A DNA stretch of 64,000 nucleotides, from contig CM051516.1 of the NCBI GenBank assembly GCA_028015205.1, positions 62,004,230 to 62,068,229 on the forward strand, read 5' to 3'. The DNA comes from Mytilisepta virgata. Its lineage: Eukaryota; Mollusca; Bivalvia; Mytilida; Mytilidae. The notes below the pieces were generated by a model, which saw only the letters and a list, made by a program, of their open reading frames with translations, searched no databases and was not told the origin of the DNA. The position numbers were made by a program, and so were the translations under genes. Positions 20,352-31,849 of this stretch are shown piece after piece. Position 1 is the stretch's first letter, and each line of letters opens with the position of its first letter.

Positions 20352-20620
20352 AGTCAAGAAATACCAAAGGGATATTCGAAGGAGGAGTAAATCGAAAACA
20401 ACTGATAAACTCCGGAGAACAACGAAGACAAGACCAAAAACAATAAAAACATTATACTTAATAACTAAAACCATATGAACAACATGGACCCCGCCAAAAA
20501 AACCGGGGGTAGACCCAGGTGCTGTAGAAGAGTAAGAAGTCGCTGCTTCCTACAGGACACTGCCATGCTGCCAATGTCAAATCTGGAAAAGGGAAGGGAC
20601 AACATCAATGGAACATCAGT
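20352..20620. repeat. Dispersed repeat family C, copy 1
   Basis: Matches 55368-55640: CAAAGGGATATTCGAAG, AAACTCCGGAGA, GAACAACATGGACCC, GGGGGTAGACCCAGGTGCT, CTGCTTCCTACAGGACAC. Class unknown; no protein-coding content seen. Confidence 0.75.
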
Positions 20621-21067
20621 TAATTTATAACAGTACATTTGAAATTTTTTTGGTATTGAAACATTATTTATATGCTGGATTCTGAGCTGATGATACCCAG
20701 TGATGGCAGTAAATAATCTAATATCAGTTTTCTGCAAAGTAAAAGTAACAAGTAAACGTACTTCACCACTTCATGGGAAATGAACTTGGAGTGCACTCTG
20801 GGTAACGGTCAATTTTCGAAAATACACTTTCAATCTGTTTGTTTTTCATCCACTATTTCTCATTAGAAAAGGACTTTGTGATAGTGCTTTTGTTATCGAT
20901 AACTGTCACTGTGGGCCCCATTTTTTGAAAGTCAAATTCTAAAACTGTATTGCTATCTACAAAGTGAAAAATGTATGGCAATACTATATAAAAATAAAAT
21001 GCGTACTGTAAAAAATGACGAGGAGTTTACGTCAAGATGATACAAGATACATGCTGTTGGCATTTTT
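20621..21067. other. Intergenic DNA
   Basis: No gene recognised. 20900-21010 contains TGGGCCCC and TATTGCTATCTACAAAGTG, which weakly echo the 17.2-17.8 kb tandem repeat in reverse orientation. Confidence 0.4.
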
Positions 21068-21270
21068 CATGGTATATAAAGAGGACAAATATACCATTAG
21101 ACAGACAACCCCAGGAAGACAAATGAACAACCACAAGCACAACAAATAAACACTGAAAAGTAGAAAACAATGAACAACACGAACTCCTATAAAAACGAAG
21201 AGTGAACTCAGGTGCTCCGGAAGTGTAAGCAGTTCAAACTCCGTATACGGCACCGGTTGTGAAATTCACC
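21068..21270 (-). mobile_element. Penelope-like retroelement, tail fragment (copy D)
   Basis: Only the non-coding 3' tail is present (AGGACAAATATACC, CCCAGGAAGACAAATGAAC, GTGCTCCGGAAG, CGTATACGGCACC). The CTAAGGAGCAATC segment near the terminus is deleted. Confidence 0.8.
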
Positions 21271-21655
21271 ATTTAATTCGTAAAGAAACGAAGTAAAAAG
21301 AAAAGAACAAAACATTATACAGAAAATGATATTCTTTTTGTGCCTGCCTCACGCCGACTTATCTCTCTTCATCGTTACAATCCTTTACAATACGCGGATT
21401 ACATGTAATTTCAAATTTGGGGGATGTGAGTCGATTATATATTTCTTGTTTGATGTATATATATTACCCCATTTATAAACAATGTACCGAACTAATATTG
21501 GCTATGAAAGAGATTGAAAAATTATTTCAGAGTGGATTTCTCAGCTTTATTCGTGTGTAATTAACTAGAATTAAACAAACTAAGAAGATATGATTGCAGC
21601 GAATAACCTGCTTGGATTTTTGAAATAAAATGTAATAATGAGGATATTTAGCACT
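21271..21655. other. AT-rich intergenic DNA
   Basis: I see nothing supportable here. Confidence 0.4.
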
Positions 21656-21809
21656 ATTAAACAGATATATCATGTTAAGGAGGGGTATTTGCGAAAAATA
21701 CCAGTCGAGAGAATGTTAAATTTCGCAAGCCGTAAGGCGAGGGAAATTCATTCTCAAGACTGGTATTTTTCGCAAATACCACTCAAGAACATGCTATATC
21801 TGTTTAATT
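21656..21809. mobile_element. Foldback/MITE-like palindrome
   Basis: Arms of about 70 bp (ATTAAACAGATATATCATGTT then GTATTTGCGAAAAATACCAG on the left; the reverse complement on the right) surround a small loop with AAGCCGTAAGGC. No coding capacity. A 61-codon frame that reads straight through the palindrome is spurious. Confidence 0.8.
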
Positions 21810-22570
21810 ACACCGAATGCTAACGTACAAAACGCATTGATGATCGTGACATTACAAGCGTCCAGTCGGATAGAGAATTTTTTGGCAAATACCACGGCAG
21901 AGAGGGTAAAAAAGGCATATCCTTTTTGCATATACCCCGGCGCTGTTTAAAAATGAACGATATTCATTTGATAAAAGAAAATTGGTGAAAAATACACTGG
22001 CTATCAACCAATCAAAACCCAGGATTCTTACATAAGGTGTAATTATAATTGTTATTCCATGTGAGAGATAAGCAGGTATCTGCCTGTAATCATGTATGTT
22101 CACACTTTTTTCTCTATACCTTCATTGTTATACTTTATTTAGAAAAAAATATAAAGTGATCGTTGATTATACATGTTTACTAAAAGTACTTGACCACTGT
22201 GACAATACGTAATCTGTTAGTACGATTAGTGATTTGCACTTCCGACAAGGAAACACTTCAGATGTTGTTTATCTCATTTCCAATAATTAATATTTGCTCA
22301 TATCCTTATTCGAATATTATCCATGTTTCAGACATGGTATATAGTCTTACATACCCCGGATATTTAATTAAAACCATATAAGGACATAATTCGAGATTCT
22401 TCTGCGGTCATACGTTCTATTGCATAATTTTGCTGGGACATTTAGACATTAGTTCACACTCCAAATATATAGATTGGAAATATTTTTTTAAATGCAAATT
22501 AATTTTCCACCAAAAAAAATTATAAAATTTACTAGCCAGAACTGTATTCCTTATATTTCATAAGCAAGTT
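21810..22570. other. AT-rich intergenic DNA
   Basis: 21860-21950 has short repeats (GCAAATACCACGGC and GCATATACCCCGGC) that echo the neighbouring palindrome. No gene seen. Confidence 0.4.
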
Positions 22571-22583
22571 ACAGTTACGAGTA

Positions 22584-22850
22584 GGGGCCTCGGTGGTCGA
22601 GTGGTCTAGGTAGTTCGTCATGACTACTAATGATCACTAGTCTGTCAACACTGAGGTTGTGAGTTCGAATCTCACCTGTGGCAGGGTGTGTTCGACTCCG
22701 ATCTTAATTGACAAGGTTTGCCAATTTCCCTACCGAAGGTCGGTGGTTCTCTCCAGGTACACCGGCTTCCGCCACCAATAAAAACTGGCCACCGCGAAAT
22801 AGCCAAATGTGCTGAAAACGGCGTAAAACCCCAACTAAACAAACAAACAA
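22584..22850 (+). mobile_element. tRNA-derived SINE with target-site duplication
   Basis: The 5' part is tRNA-like with an A box (TGGTCGAGTGG, 22593) and a B box (GAGTTCGAATC, 22661). A conserved-looking central part follows (GGTTCTCTCCAGGTACACCG), then a tail of AAAC repeats. Perfect 13-bp target-site duplications (ACAGTTACGAGTA) flank it at 22571-22583 and 22851-22863. The intact duplications imply recent insertion. The central part resembles the shared domain of metazoan tRNA SINEs, as far as I can recall. Confidence 0.92.
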
Positions 22851-22940
22851 ACAGTTACGAGTAAAAGCAAGTAAAACAAATTACACTTATACATGTATTT
22901 TCTTTTAAATGAAAAAAAGAACAAACTATGGACTATGCTG

Positions 22941-23008
22941 TTTTCTTCTCTGTGGTCGCGTTGTTGTCTGTTTGACACATTCCCCGTTTTCATTCTCTAT
23001 TCTATTTT
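22941..23008 (-). repeat. Dispersed repeat family D, end fragment
   Basis: Reverse complement of the start of the copy at 24030: GTTGTTGTCTGTTTGACAC, ATTCCCCGTTTTCATTCTC. Also found at 25966-26044. Confidence 0.75.
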
Positions 23009-23702
23009 GATAAAACATCGTTCATTTTCACGCATACTCTGTAAGTATCATAATTTTTAGATTGTTGTCTAAACCTTTAAAGACTGAATTAATATAAAAT
23101 GAGATTCTTATGTTTATGTAAATTTGTGTTTCAAGATAAATATAGCATTGAATGTAATATTCAAGTGAAATAAGAAAAATATAATATACACAAATATTTC
23201 CTATGCAAAGACTTCGCTTCATTTGATAATTGTTTCCTATGATGTAGTAAGTGTCAATAAAATGGAACCAAGCATTGTCCAGAATCGATGAATAATGACT
23301 AAGAATGCTACTATATGATCCTTTGATTGATCTCCTGTTAAACTTTCACTCGCCAATCCTTTCAAATATACAATCTTTCATTGTTTAACAATCGAACCTT
23401 CGAATTGAATTAGTCATTTTCCGTAAAACTCTTAATTTACAAAAGGTTATCCCACGTAGACCTCGTGACTTCCACAAAAAACGTAAAACGTGGTATTTCG
23501 AATAAACGTTGTAAGCCTCTCTATTCTATTTGATAATTCATAAAGTCATACATAAGAGAGAATAATTTCATCTGGATTTATTCCTAAAGATTTTCATATT
23601 ATGTTTGGTGTATTGGAAAACCATTATAGTCTGATTGATATTAAGCTTTTATAACGAATAGATACTATTTAAATAAAGGTATTAACAGTAACATTATTAG
23701 AT
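23009..23702. other. AT-rich intergenic DNA upstream of a candidate exon
   Basis: No repeat or gene recognised. A TATA-like TATTTAAATAAA lies at about 23666-23677, 26 bp before a candidate start codon. Confidence 0.4.
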
Positions 23703-23772
23703 ATGACCGCTGTGGTGTATATTTGGTTACTAGTTTTATTCATTGGAGTCTCTAAAACATTGAGCTACTTGG
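23703..23772 (+). CDS. Candidate first coding exon with signal peptide (partial gene)
   Basis: ATG at 23703 opens a very hydrophobic stretch (MTAVVYIWLLVLFIGV, then SKTLSYL). It is followed directly by a strong donor, G|GTAAGT, at 23773. An in-frame stop lies just upstream (23670) and a TATA-like element 26 bp before the ATG. This fits exon 1 of a secreted protein with a phase-1 intron. I could not identify exon 2: the nearest acceptors (about 23952, 24340) give immediate stops. It may belong to a gene whose other exons lie far downstream. Chance cannot be excluded for 23 codons. Confidence 0.4.
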
Positions 23773-24029
23773 GTAAGTCTTAAAGTATTCGCAACTGATA
23801 TTGTAACATATTCTTTGTTTTCATTCTGTCATTTCTATTTTTTAAATTTAATCTTTTATTTTCAATTTTAAAATTTTTCACGCTCTACATTTATTTTCGA
23901 CTTCTTATTACTGTCTCATTAATTTTTATCTGTCATATGTCAAATTTTTCAGGCAAAAATAATCTATAACTAATAAGAAGAATAATAATTTGAGGCTTTC
24001 ATTCTAATATTTCTAAATATTATCATAAT
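23773..24029. other. AT-rich DNA after the candidate exon
   Basis: No coding segment seen; it would be intronic if the preceding exon is real. Confidence 0.3.
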
Positions 24030-24240
24030 AGAATAGAGAATGGAAATGGGGAATGTGTCAAAGAGACAACAACCCGACCAAAGAGCAGAAAACAGCTCAA
24101 GGCTACCGATGGGTCTTCAACGCAGCGGGAAAATCCCGCACCCGGAGACGGGCTTCAATTGGCCCCTAAACAATAATGTATACTAGTTAAGCTAAATGGA
24201 CGGCACACTAAACTCCGAAACATACAAATGAACCAAAAAT
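24030..24240 (+). repeat. Dispersed repeat family D, main copy
   Basis: Starts AATAGAGAATGGAAATGGGG, then GTGTCAAAGAGACAACAACC, ATGGGTCTTCAACGCAGCG and GGAGACGGGCTTCAATTGGC. It ends near AAATGGACGGCACACTAAAC. I recall it as common in mussel genomes; no coding content. Confidence 0.75.
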
Positions 24241-25129
24241 CAAAAAACGAAGTTTGCAAAAAGACTAAGATCAGATCCAGTGTGTATATATTGTCCTTTC
24301 TAAATTTCAATTACTTCACAAAATTAAAAGTCCTTTTGCAGATGCTGCTGACAAATATACATACTAAATTAAATACTCCTTTTAAAAATGTGTTGACCTA
24401 AAATATCGAAATCGTTTAATGCGATAAGGGAATACGATACAATATGGTTCCTCTACTGATTTTTTGTTGAAAATTTACTAGTTCCACATGATAAATTTTT
24501 ATGTATACTTTTCAACTACGGAAAGAAAAACGTACCTTCATGACTTAGTTGGTATATTTGAGCCAAAAACCCTAAATTTTTCAATTTTCAAGACAGTCAA
24601 AAACAATTCCTAACTTTTTAACGAAAAAAGATAACTTAAAGGGTCCTTTTAAAAAATATTCTCAACTACATAGACAATGTTTTTTTTATAAATAATTTTC
24701 AAAAAATATTGATAAAATAATTAGGAAATTATGCAAATAAGGCAAATAAGGAATATTGATAATAATTTAGTAACTTTAAATGCATGTAGAAAAAAAAATC
24801 CTCTACTGATTTTTTCTTTAAATTTTAGTATATTTATCTTGAAGTAATGAGCTTCTGTGTTTAGAGAAGAAAAAATTTGGGGTCTATGTGCGAGATATTT
24901 GAGAAAAAAATCGAAATTTTAGGATGGTTTAATTTTTTTGAAGAATACAATGACGTAACAATGTGTATCAAGAAAAGATGAATCAACTTGGTTAGTCAGC
25001 TCTTTAGATAAAAGTGCATAAAACACATTCGGAGTCTTAATTAATATTGAGTTTATACATGAAGTAATTCCAATAAATCTAGTGAAATTATTTCGGACTT
25101 TTGATCGCGACTTCACTGTAGAGACAATA
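24241..25129. other. AT-rich intergenic DNA
   Basis: 24450-24680 and 24780-24930 share loose similarity (CCTCTACTGATTTTTTSTT). Otherwise nothing recognised. Confidence 0.4.
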
Positions 25130-25260
25130 CGTCATTTACTACTATGTCGATACTAGTCCGAAATCAATACTTTAAATTTACCATTACAAAAAAGTTAAAG
25201 TCTGTGAAAATTAATTAGTGTCTCCCACGTGCATACATGTAGCTCTGTCCATATATGGTA
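25130..25260 (+). repeat. Family B repeat, partial copy
   Basis: CTATGTCGATACTAGTCCGAA, TTACAAAAAAGTTAAAG and GCATACATGTAGCTCTGTCC match the middle of the copies at 14.8 and 57.4 kb. Confidence 0.6.
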
Positions 25261-25965
25261 TAAGCTTTATCATATAGGTTGTTTTAGAATTTATGAATTT
25301 GCTTATCAAATTTTGTACTTTTGTTTTGTTTTGTAACATGTTATACCTTGAGTACAACAATTTCAAGCCCCCCCCCCCCCCCCACCCCCACCCTCCCAAT
25401 GGCATTATTTTAAGATTTTCAGTTCTATGATGTTAATTTTCATCAAGCAAAGTTGATCTTACCTTGATCTGTTTTTTTACCTGGTTTGATATTCTTGCTC
25501 AGAATATTTTTTTTTTAATATTTTGCTTCCATTACGTTTGGATGAAGCAAATGTAATAAAGGTCAAATTTTAAAGAAAATGACAGAAATTGAAAGGAAAT
25601 ATAATTCAATCAAATTTATGATATTTTGATCTAATTTACAATACCTTTTTTTTAATTATATTAACTTACAATCAGTGGGTAAATAATATCAACATTAAAC
25701 ATAAACATTACTTTTATCAAAATCATTACAACCATGCTTTATATCACGAGACGGAAGATGTCTAAGAAATTTCTCGTCGTCTGCAATCTAAAGATCGAAT
25801 ACTGACTTACATGATATATTACTGTTTGACATGTTTCAAATGTTTGTATTTGTGAAGTCAGTGTTTTGTATTTCTCGTGTTTCTATCAATAACAAATCAA
25901 TGTGGTTTTGTTTTATAAATAAAAATTAAATGTTTTCTCACTGCGTTAAAGACTCGGTAGCCTTG
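25261..25965. other. AT-rich intergenic DNA with poly-C tract
   Basis: A C run at 25369-25384 is followed by CACCCCCACCC. A minus-strand frame across it is poly-Gly artefact. No gene seen. Confidence 0.45.
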
Positions 25966-26044
25966 AGGCTCGGGCTGTTTTCTGCACTTTTGTCAGGATG
26001 TTGTCTCTTTGACACATTCCCCGTTTCCATTTTCTATTCCAATT
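25966..26044 (-). repeat. Dispersed repeat family D, end fragment
   Basis: GGATGTTGTCTCTTTGACAC and ATTCCCCGTTTCCATTTTCT match the reverse complement of the family start at 24030. Confidence 0.75.
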
Positions 26045-26861
26045 TCTTATATATCATAAATTATTACTACAAACCTTTCGGTAAATGATAATGAGCTCAT
26101 CTGAAGCATCAATGGGCAGAAATTTATTTCTGTAACATTGGTTATTTTACCATATACATTATATGACATCTCAGTTCATAAAACGGATTTTTCGCGTTTT
26201 GAAAATCTAAACGTTGGAATTATTAGACAGTCTTTTGTTGGTTAATTAACCTTATTGAGTCATCCAAGAAAGCATGAAAAATTAAAAGTTGTTTATAAAG
26301 GTTATGTTTGTATACCTCACAAATGATTCTAAATGGGGAATTTTCATTAGAAAAAAACTATGCACTTGATTATTTTTAATAATTAATAATTTGAATTTAT
26401 CAACTCAGACTTATCCTAAAATTTGTAAAACTGTTATTTTAAATATCGTTAACGCACTTTGTTAATATTTTATTCATCACGGGATTGTAATACAAAATTT
26501 TATAAAATCTCATAGGAAGAGTGAACTCCCTTTTACATTGAAAATTCCATAGGCGGAATTTCTTTGTTTCTCTGGAAGACATGATTGAACAAAATTAGGT
26601 AAGTTTAATTGTTTCAGTTCATTGCATCTTTCACCCAAGTGACTAGACAATTCATATTGATTAAGGTGTTCAAATTCTGAAAAATCCATTTTACGAACTG
26701 AGTTGTCCACACAGTAAATTCGAACCCGTCTGTTATCTTTTTTTCGGCTTCATTTTTGAAAACAAGAATATTGAATTAAAAGACGATTCAAATTTTATCT
26801 AAAATTAATTTGTTGAACTTTTCCATTTAGTTTGTAGGAATCTAACACTGCATATCCATTT
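26045..26861. other. AT-rich intergenic DNA with one unassigned minus-strand frame
   Basis: A minus-strand frame (26510-26689 from its first ATG) encodes about 60 residues with coding-like composition (NFVQSCLPEKQRN). It has no recognised domain and no evident splice or poly-A context. I do not call it a gene. Confidence 0.35.
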
Positions 26862-27580
26862 TTCAGTAGTTCTGTGTGATAATAAGAACCTGATTAATCG
26901 TGTACATGTACTTGAAATGACCGTTTATTCTCTTTAAGGAATCTAACTGGAATATGCCTTTCAAAGGAGCTATAGTTACTCAATGACATTTTGTTAATCT
27001 TAGAACAAACAGTTAATATGTTCCGGGATCGTTATTACACGGGATTGGTTATTTTTATCTCCTCATTTAAGATAAACATTTCACAGTCAATCTCAATGTT
27101 ATATTGATCTCTTATTGAGAAAAATGCAATAATTCACAGGAAATTATTAATATACGATTATATTTTCTGGTAATATTAAGTGTAATTTGATATAAGAGGA
27201 GTTCTGTAAAGCTAATTAATAATTTTGAAGTTCTAAAGTATAAATTAGACAAATTTGATATAAGAGGATTTCTGTAAAGCTAATTAATAATATTGAAGTT
27301 CTAAAATAGAAATTAGACAAATGTAGTATATTAACTTTATTATCTTAGCAGAACTATGTGTTTGTTTTGTAATTGGACATACCATCTTGAATTGATTTCT
27401 TGAAAACATTTGACTATTTCTATTCTATTGTTCATGTGAGATTGCTCTGAAAAAACACATCACCTCAGATGCTAAATTTCTAATGTGTCATGCAATTTTT
27501 TTGTAAGGCCACATTCTAGAAAACTTTTCTTCACAGGTTAAAAAACCGATAAATTTGGGAAGAAGTGATATTTCAGGTAA
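26862..27580. repeat. 719-bp tandem duplication, unit 1
   Basis: Collinear with 27581-28248 (offset 719). Shared landmarks: AGTTCTGTGTGATAATAAGA, CGTGTACATGTACTTGA, TGTTCCGGGATCGTTATTAC, ATTCACAGG and GGGAAGAAGTGATATTTCAG. Inside unit 1, 27186-27320 holds a further duplication of about 66 bp (GATATAAGAGGA...TTAGACAAAT). Confidence 0.85.
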
Positions 27581-28248
27581 TTCACTAGTTCTGTGTGATA
27601 ATAAGAACCTAATTTAATCGTGTACATGTACTTGAGATGACCGTTTATTTTCATTAAGAAATCTAACTGGAATATGCCTTTTAAAGGAGCTATAGTTACT
27701 CAATAACATTTTTTAAATCTTAGAACAAACAGTTAATATGTTCCGGGATCGTTATTACAAGGTAATGAATTTCCTGCTCATTAATATAAAACAATTTTCA
27801 GTCAATCTGAATGACATATGATTCGTTTATTCAGAAAACTGCAATAATTCACAGGGAATTATTAATATACTAGTATATTTTCTGGTAATATTAAGTATAA
27901 TTTGATATATGAGGATTTCTGTTAAGCTAATTAATAATAAGGAAGTTCTAAAGTAGACATTAGACAAATATAGTATATTAGATTTATTTTCTTAGCAGAA
28001 CTATGTGTTTGTTTTGTAATTAGACATACCATCTTGAATAATTTTGATATTTCTTGACTTCACTTGAAAACATTTGACTACTTCTGTTTTATATTTCAGT
28101 TGACATTGTTCTGAGACAAAAAAAATATTACCCCAGATACTAAATTTCTTATGTGTCATGCAAATGTTTTGTGAGGCCACATTCTAGATAAATTTTCTTC
28201 ACAGATTAAAAATAAAAACCGATAAATATGGGAAGAAGTGATATTTCA
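27581..28248. repeat. 719-bp tandem duplication, unit 2
   Basis: Second copy; it lacks the internal 66-bp duplication of unit 1. No coding content in either copy. Confidence 0.85.
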
Positions 28249-28774
28249 GATAATATCATGGAATCAACGTTGAGATGGAAAATTTTCTGTTCACATCTTA
28301 CTTCAGAAAACAAAATGTCGGTGTGCTAACCCTTCCGTCACACTTGACGTCTGCTCTTGGCATTATGGAAGCTCGTACAAAAATTAGTTAGTTTTGGTTA
28401 CTTTATGTCCCCGTACTTCTTAACCGTATGTTCAAATACGGATTTCTGAGAATCTGTTACACTCTGTATTTTTGGGATTTCATTCTATGTGGTGTATTTT
28501 TTAGTTTTCGTATGCATCTATATACCAATGTATATTTGGTTTGTTAGAATAAAGATATATTAGTTATTGAAAATCTTTAGAACATATTGAGACGGCTCAG
28601 AGATCTTGTAGATAAAAAAACAATAAATATTTACATTTTATCTATCTCGTTGGCGGTATTACATTGGTATACGTGGGAGAAGTCCAATGTGGAATATTGC
28701 AATAAACACTCGTTACCAAAACATGAAAATATCACTACATGTGTATGTATGCTTAATCACTAGTTGAAGGGATG
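28249..28774. other. AT-rich intergenic DNA
   Basis: I see nothing supportable here. Confidence 0.4.
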
Positions 28775-29077
28775 TGTTTTAGTATTTATTCTAAATTCAA
28801 GATATCTAATAGACTTTATAGTTTATAATATATCTTATAAAGTTTATAGGAGTTCGTGTTGATCATATTTTTTTAGTTTTCTGTGTTTAATTGTTGTGAT
28901 TGTGGTTGTTCATTTGACTTCCCGGGTTTGTTTGTCCAATGGATTACGTTTTTAGATTGCTCCTTAGGTATATTTGTTCTTTTTATAAAAACTAGATTAT
29001 ATAAGATATCTTATATATTATATGAGACATCTAATATATTATATGCGATATCTTGAAGTTAGAATAAATAATAAAAC
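28775..29077. mobile_element. AT-rich foldback/MITE interrupted by a retroelement tail
   Basis: Left arm (28775-28806, TTTATTCTAAATTCAAGATATC) and right arm (29047-29077, GATATCTTGAAGTTAGAATAA) are inverted repeats of about 31 bp. Further palindromic AT sequence lies inside. A Penelope-like tail at 28848-28985 sits within it, so the original foldback was only about 165 bp. Confidence 0.75.
28848..28985 (+). mobile_element. Penelope-like retroelement, terminal tail (copy E)
   Basis: About 138 bp: AGGAGTTCGTGTTGATCAT, CTTCCCGGGTTTGTTTGTCC, TTGCTCCTTAGGTATATTTG. Only the extreme 3' end of the family is present. Confidence 0.85.
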
Positions 29078-31559
29078 GGCTTGCCATATATGTGTGCTAT
29101 TGCAGTACTGTGCAAGTATAAAATAAGATAAAAACACAACATAATGCTATTTTATTGTACATTTTAATGATAAAGATTAATGAATAAGCTAACACTCAAG
29201 TTATTATCATGTTGACTTCTTGTAGGATATTTGACGAATCATATTAGTTAAAATGTCTGTTTGAAATGTTAATTACTTCTTCTCGTCTTAATACATGACA
29301 TTTCTAGGTAGTTTTATATAATTAAAGATAAAAGTTTAGGATTTCTGACATTGTTTTAATTGAACAACAATGTTTTAGCAACTCAACATGGTAATGTATA
29401 ATAACCTTTTTTAGAAAGAAATCATGCCTTTCAGTGACAGGATTCATAATGGATTTTACATTACTAATTGATGGAAAATTGAACTTGCTTTAATTTTGGT
29501 TTGTTCCAAAAAATCACATATATGACCAACAGCTTAATGAATATTAATAACAACACTTATAATATAAAAAAAATGTGAGAATATGGGGTACGTTTCAATG
29601 CGAAAACACCCTATAGCTACTGAACTGAATATGTACGTGAATGATATGATGCAAAAAGGAGGTATTTTCAACAAAGAGAAACAGTCAATTCCAAAAGAGA
29701 AGCACTAAATGGCCTTCTTAACACCAGTGTCAAGGAAAGTAGCTAAGGCTCAATTTTGAAAGCCAAAACACTAGCCTATTATGTTGTAGAGCAGTGAAAC
29801 ATGTCAAATTGACCACAGAAGGTAAAGCAAAAATAATACTAGTATAAGGAAATGGCCATCAATGTGGGAGGTACTCTTAGTGTAACAAATAGCAAAATTT
29901 CAAAGTATCCATTTTACGCAATTATGGAAATATTTGCACTAGCAACTGAGCTGGCGATATTATGAAGCAGATGTATCCCCTCATTAATTAATTAATTTCT
30001 ATGATATCAATTTTGATGACAAACATTATCTTACGTCGCGAACACTTTATTATCCATTTTCTACTGTCGAGGTTTATCTATCGAAAATTTTGATGTATGA
30101 TTATACATTGTAAATTGCACGCAATGTCAGATTCTCTGTATCTAATTCTTTCAGCATATTTTGAATTAGCCGTAATACTACTAATAATAAATAATTCACC
30201 CTTAATCTCATATTGACCCTCTCGCATCATCTATGAGAAGCAACATATTTATACGTCACCTTTGGAAACCGAAATTTTGGTGGACTCCTTAATTCATCTC
30301 CGTTGATCGATCTATGCACCTGACCTTTTGCCCTTGTTTTAAGTTCTCGTTAGGATAATTTTTATTTCGCAGAATATTGCAGACGTTGGCGAAACTTTGT
30401 TTATGCGCTGGTATTGAATCTTCGAAAAACATCGAGAAAGTCGAATGGGAATTTTAACGACCAATCAGGGATCGAGAACAACGTGGAGTATCAATGTTTT
30501 ATCCAACCGAACTGATACCCCGAAAACAGGCAAAGAATTAGAGAAATGTATAATTTGTCCATCCCAAATCTTCAGTCGTGCTGACGGCAAAAAATGTTCA
30601 AAGCCATAAATATGGCCATAAATTTCGAAGTCAACCCACCAAGAGAGCTGTGTCAGGTCTTTATTACTATCACCACTATAAAAATTTTAGGTCCTTTTCA
30701 TTCTAGATATTTTCAGTTAATTTTCACAGTGCCCCTAATTTTCCACACTTCTAATGTGAAAAGTACTGTAAGTGTAGCAAATCTTACTTTCTTTTCTTGA
30801 GAACTTTATACTACATCCGTTTTTATGTAAATAAATAAAACAATTTATGTTATTAGTGGCAATCCCCTCTTAGTACTCTGATCAAAAACTGAGATTGAAA
30901 GGATCTTTACGTTTCAGTAAGTTTTAACACGGTTGGGAAAAAAAATCTTTTATTCCAAATTCTGTTCTTTTTTGTGCATGATCTTCCCACTTTACCGTCT
31001 ATCCCCTTTCTTTTTCTTCCGTCTGTGAAAGCTACGATACCGTATTGAAAGGGGAACTTATCACACGGAAAGAACAATTACAAAAAATACAAAGGATGAA
31101 AAGGATGTCAAGTGAACATCGTATAAATTACAATTAGAAATTGTGCAGTTGCAGTGTGATTAACTACATTAATTTAGATTTGTTTGGCTTTATCATTTTC
31201 TGTTGATACAAAGGCAAATTAAATCTCTATGCGGATATACCTAATTATTAAAATATTGAAAGATACTTGATCAAAATATTGTTTGATGGGATAATTGCTT
31301 CCTTAGTCCTTTCATAACATTTTGTGACGTCAGATGCTTAAATCTTTGTTCCAAAATAGATATACTATTATCACAAAAATAAATCAAGATATATTAATAT
31401 GACATATATTACAGACATTTCATGATAAGTTGATTAGCTACATGTTGGTTTATAATGGCAGTGAATCTCGGCATTCCACAGTGTTCTTATTTAATTGACA
31501 TTTAATTGACGTATGTCAATTTGTTTTTGTCTAAATGTCAATGAGTTGTATATATGTGT
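29078..31559. other. AT-rich intergenic DNA with one unassigned frame
   Basis: 30418-30606 is an open plus-strand stretch of 62 codons ending in a stop, with a Cys-containing end (CIICPSQIFSRADGKKC). Local GC is higher than in the flanks. There is no clear acceptor or poly-A context and no family I recognise. The rest of the interval shows nothing. Confidence 0.35.
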
Positions 31560-31745
31560 CGAGCTGATGTCATATACCCTTGGTCAGGATGAGAATCAGA
31601 GAAGCTTATGCCTTGAAAAAGAGGAACATCCACTTTTTATAAATAAATATTCAATAATGATACAGATTTTGGTCAGAGAAGCTTAGGCTATGGAAAAAGA
31701 TACACCCATTTTTTTTAATAAATAGTCTATAATGATGGATATTTT
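31560..31745. repeat. Two-copy tandem repeat, about 90 bp
   Basis: GGTCAGGATGAGAATCAGAGAAGCTTATG-type sequence recurs as GGTCAGAGAAGCTTAGGC, each followed by TTTTTATAAATAAATA and AATAATGATACAGATTTTGG-like sequence. Confidence 0.6.
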
Positions 31746-31849
31746 GATGCATAAGGCAATGCAGCGATTTACGAGTTCTGAGCAGTGCTATGGACTAAAT
31801 ATATCGAATACCAAAACAATAATAAATAATATCAACGAGCAGAATCAAA

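Noticed and set aside
22584..22680. A functional tRNA gene
   Set aside because: The tRNA-like part lacks a proper acceptor and anticodon stem, continues into a SINE body with an AAAC tail, and has target duplications.
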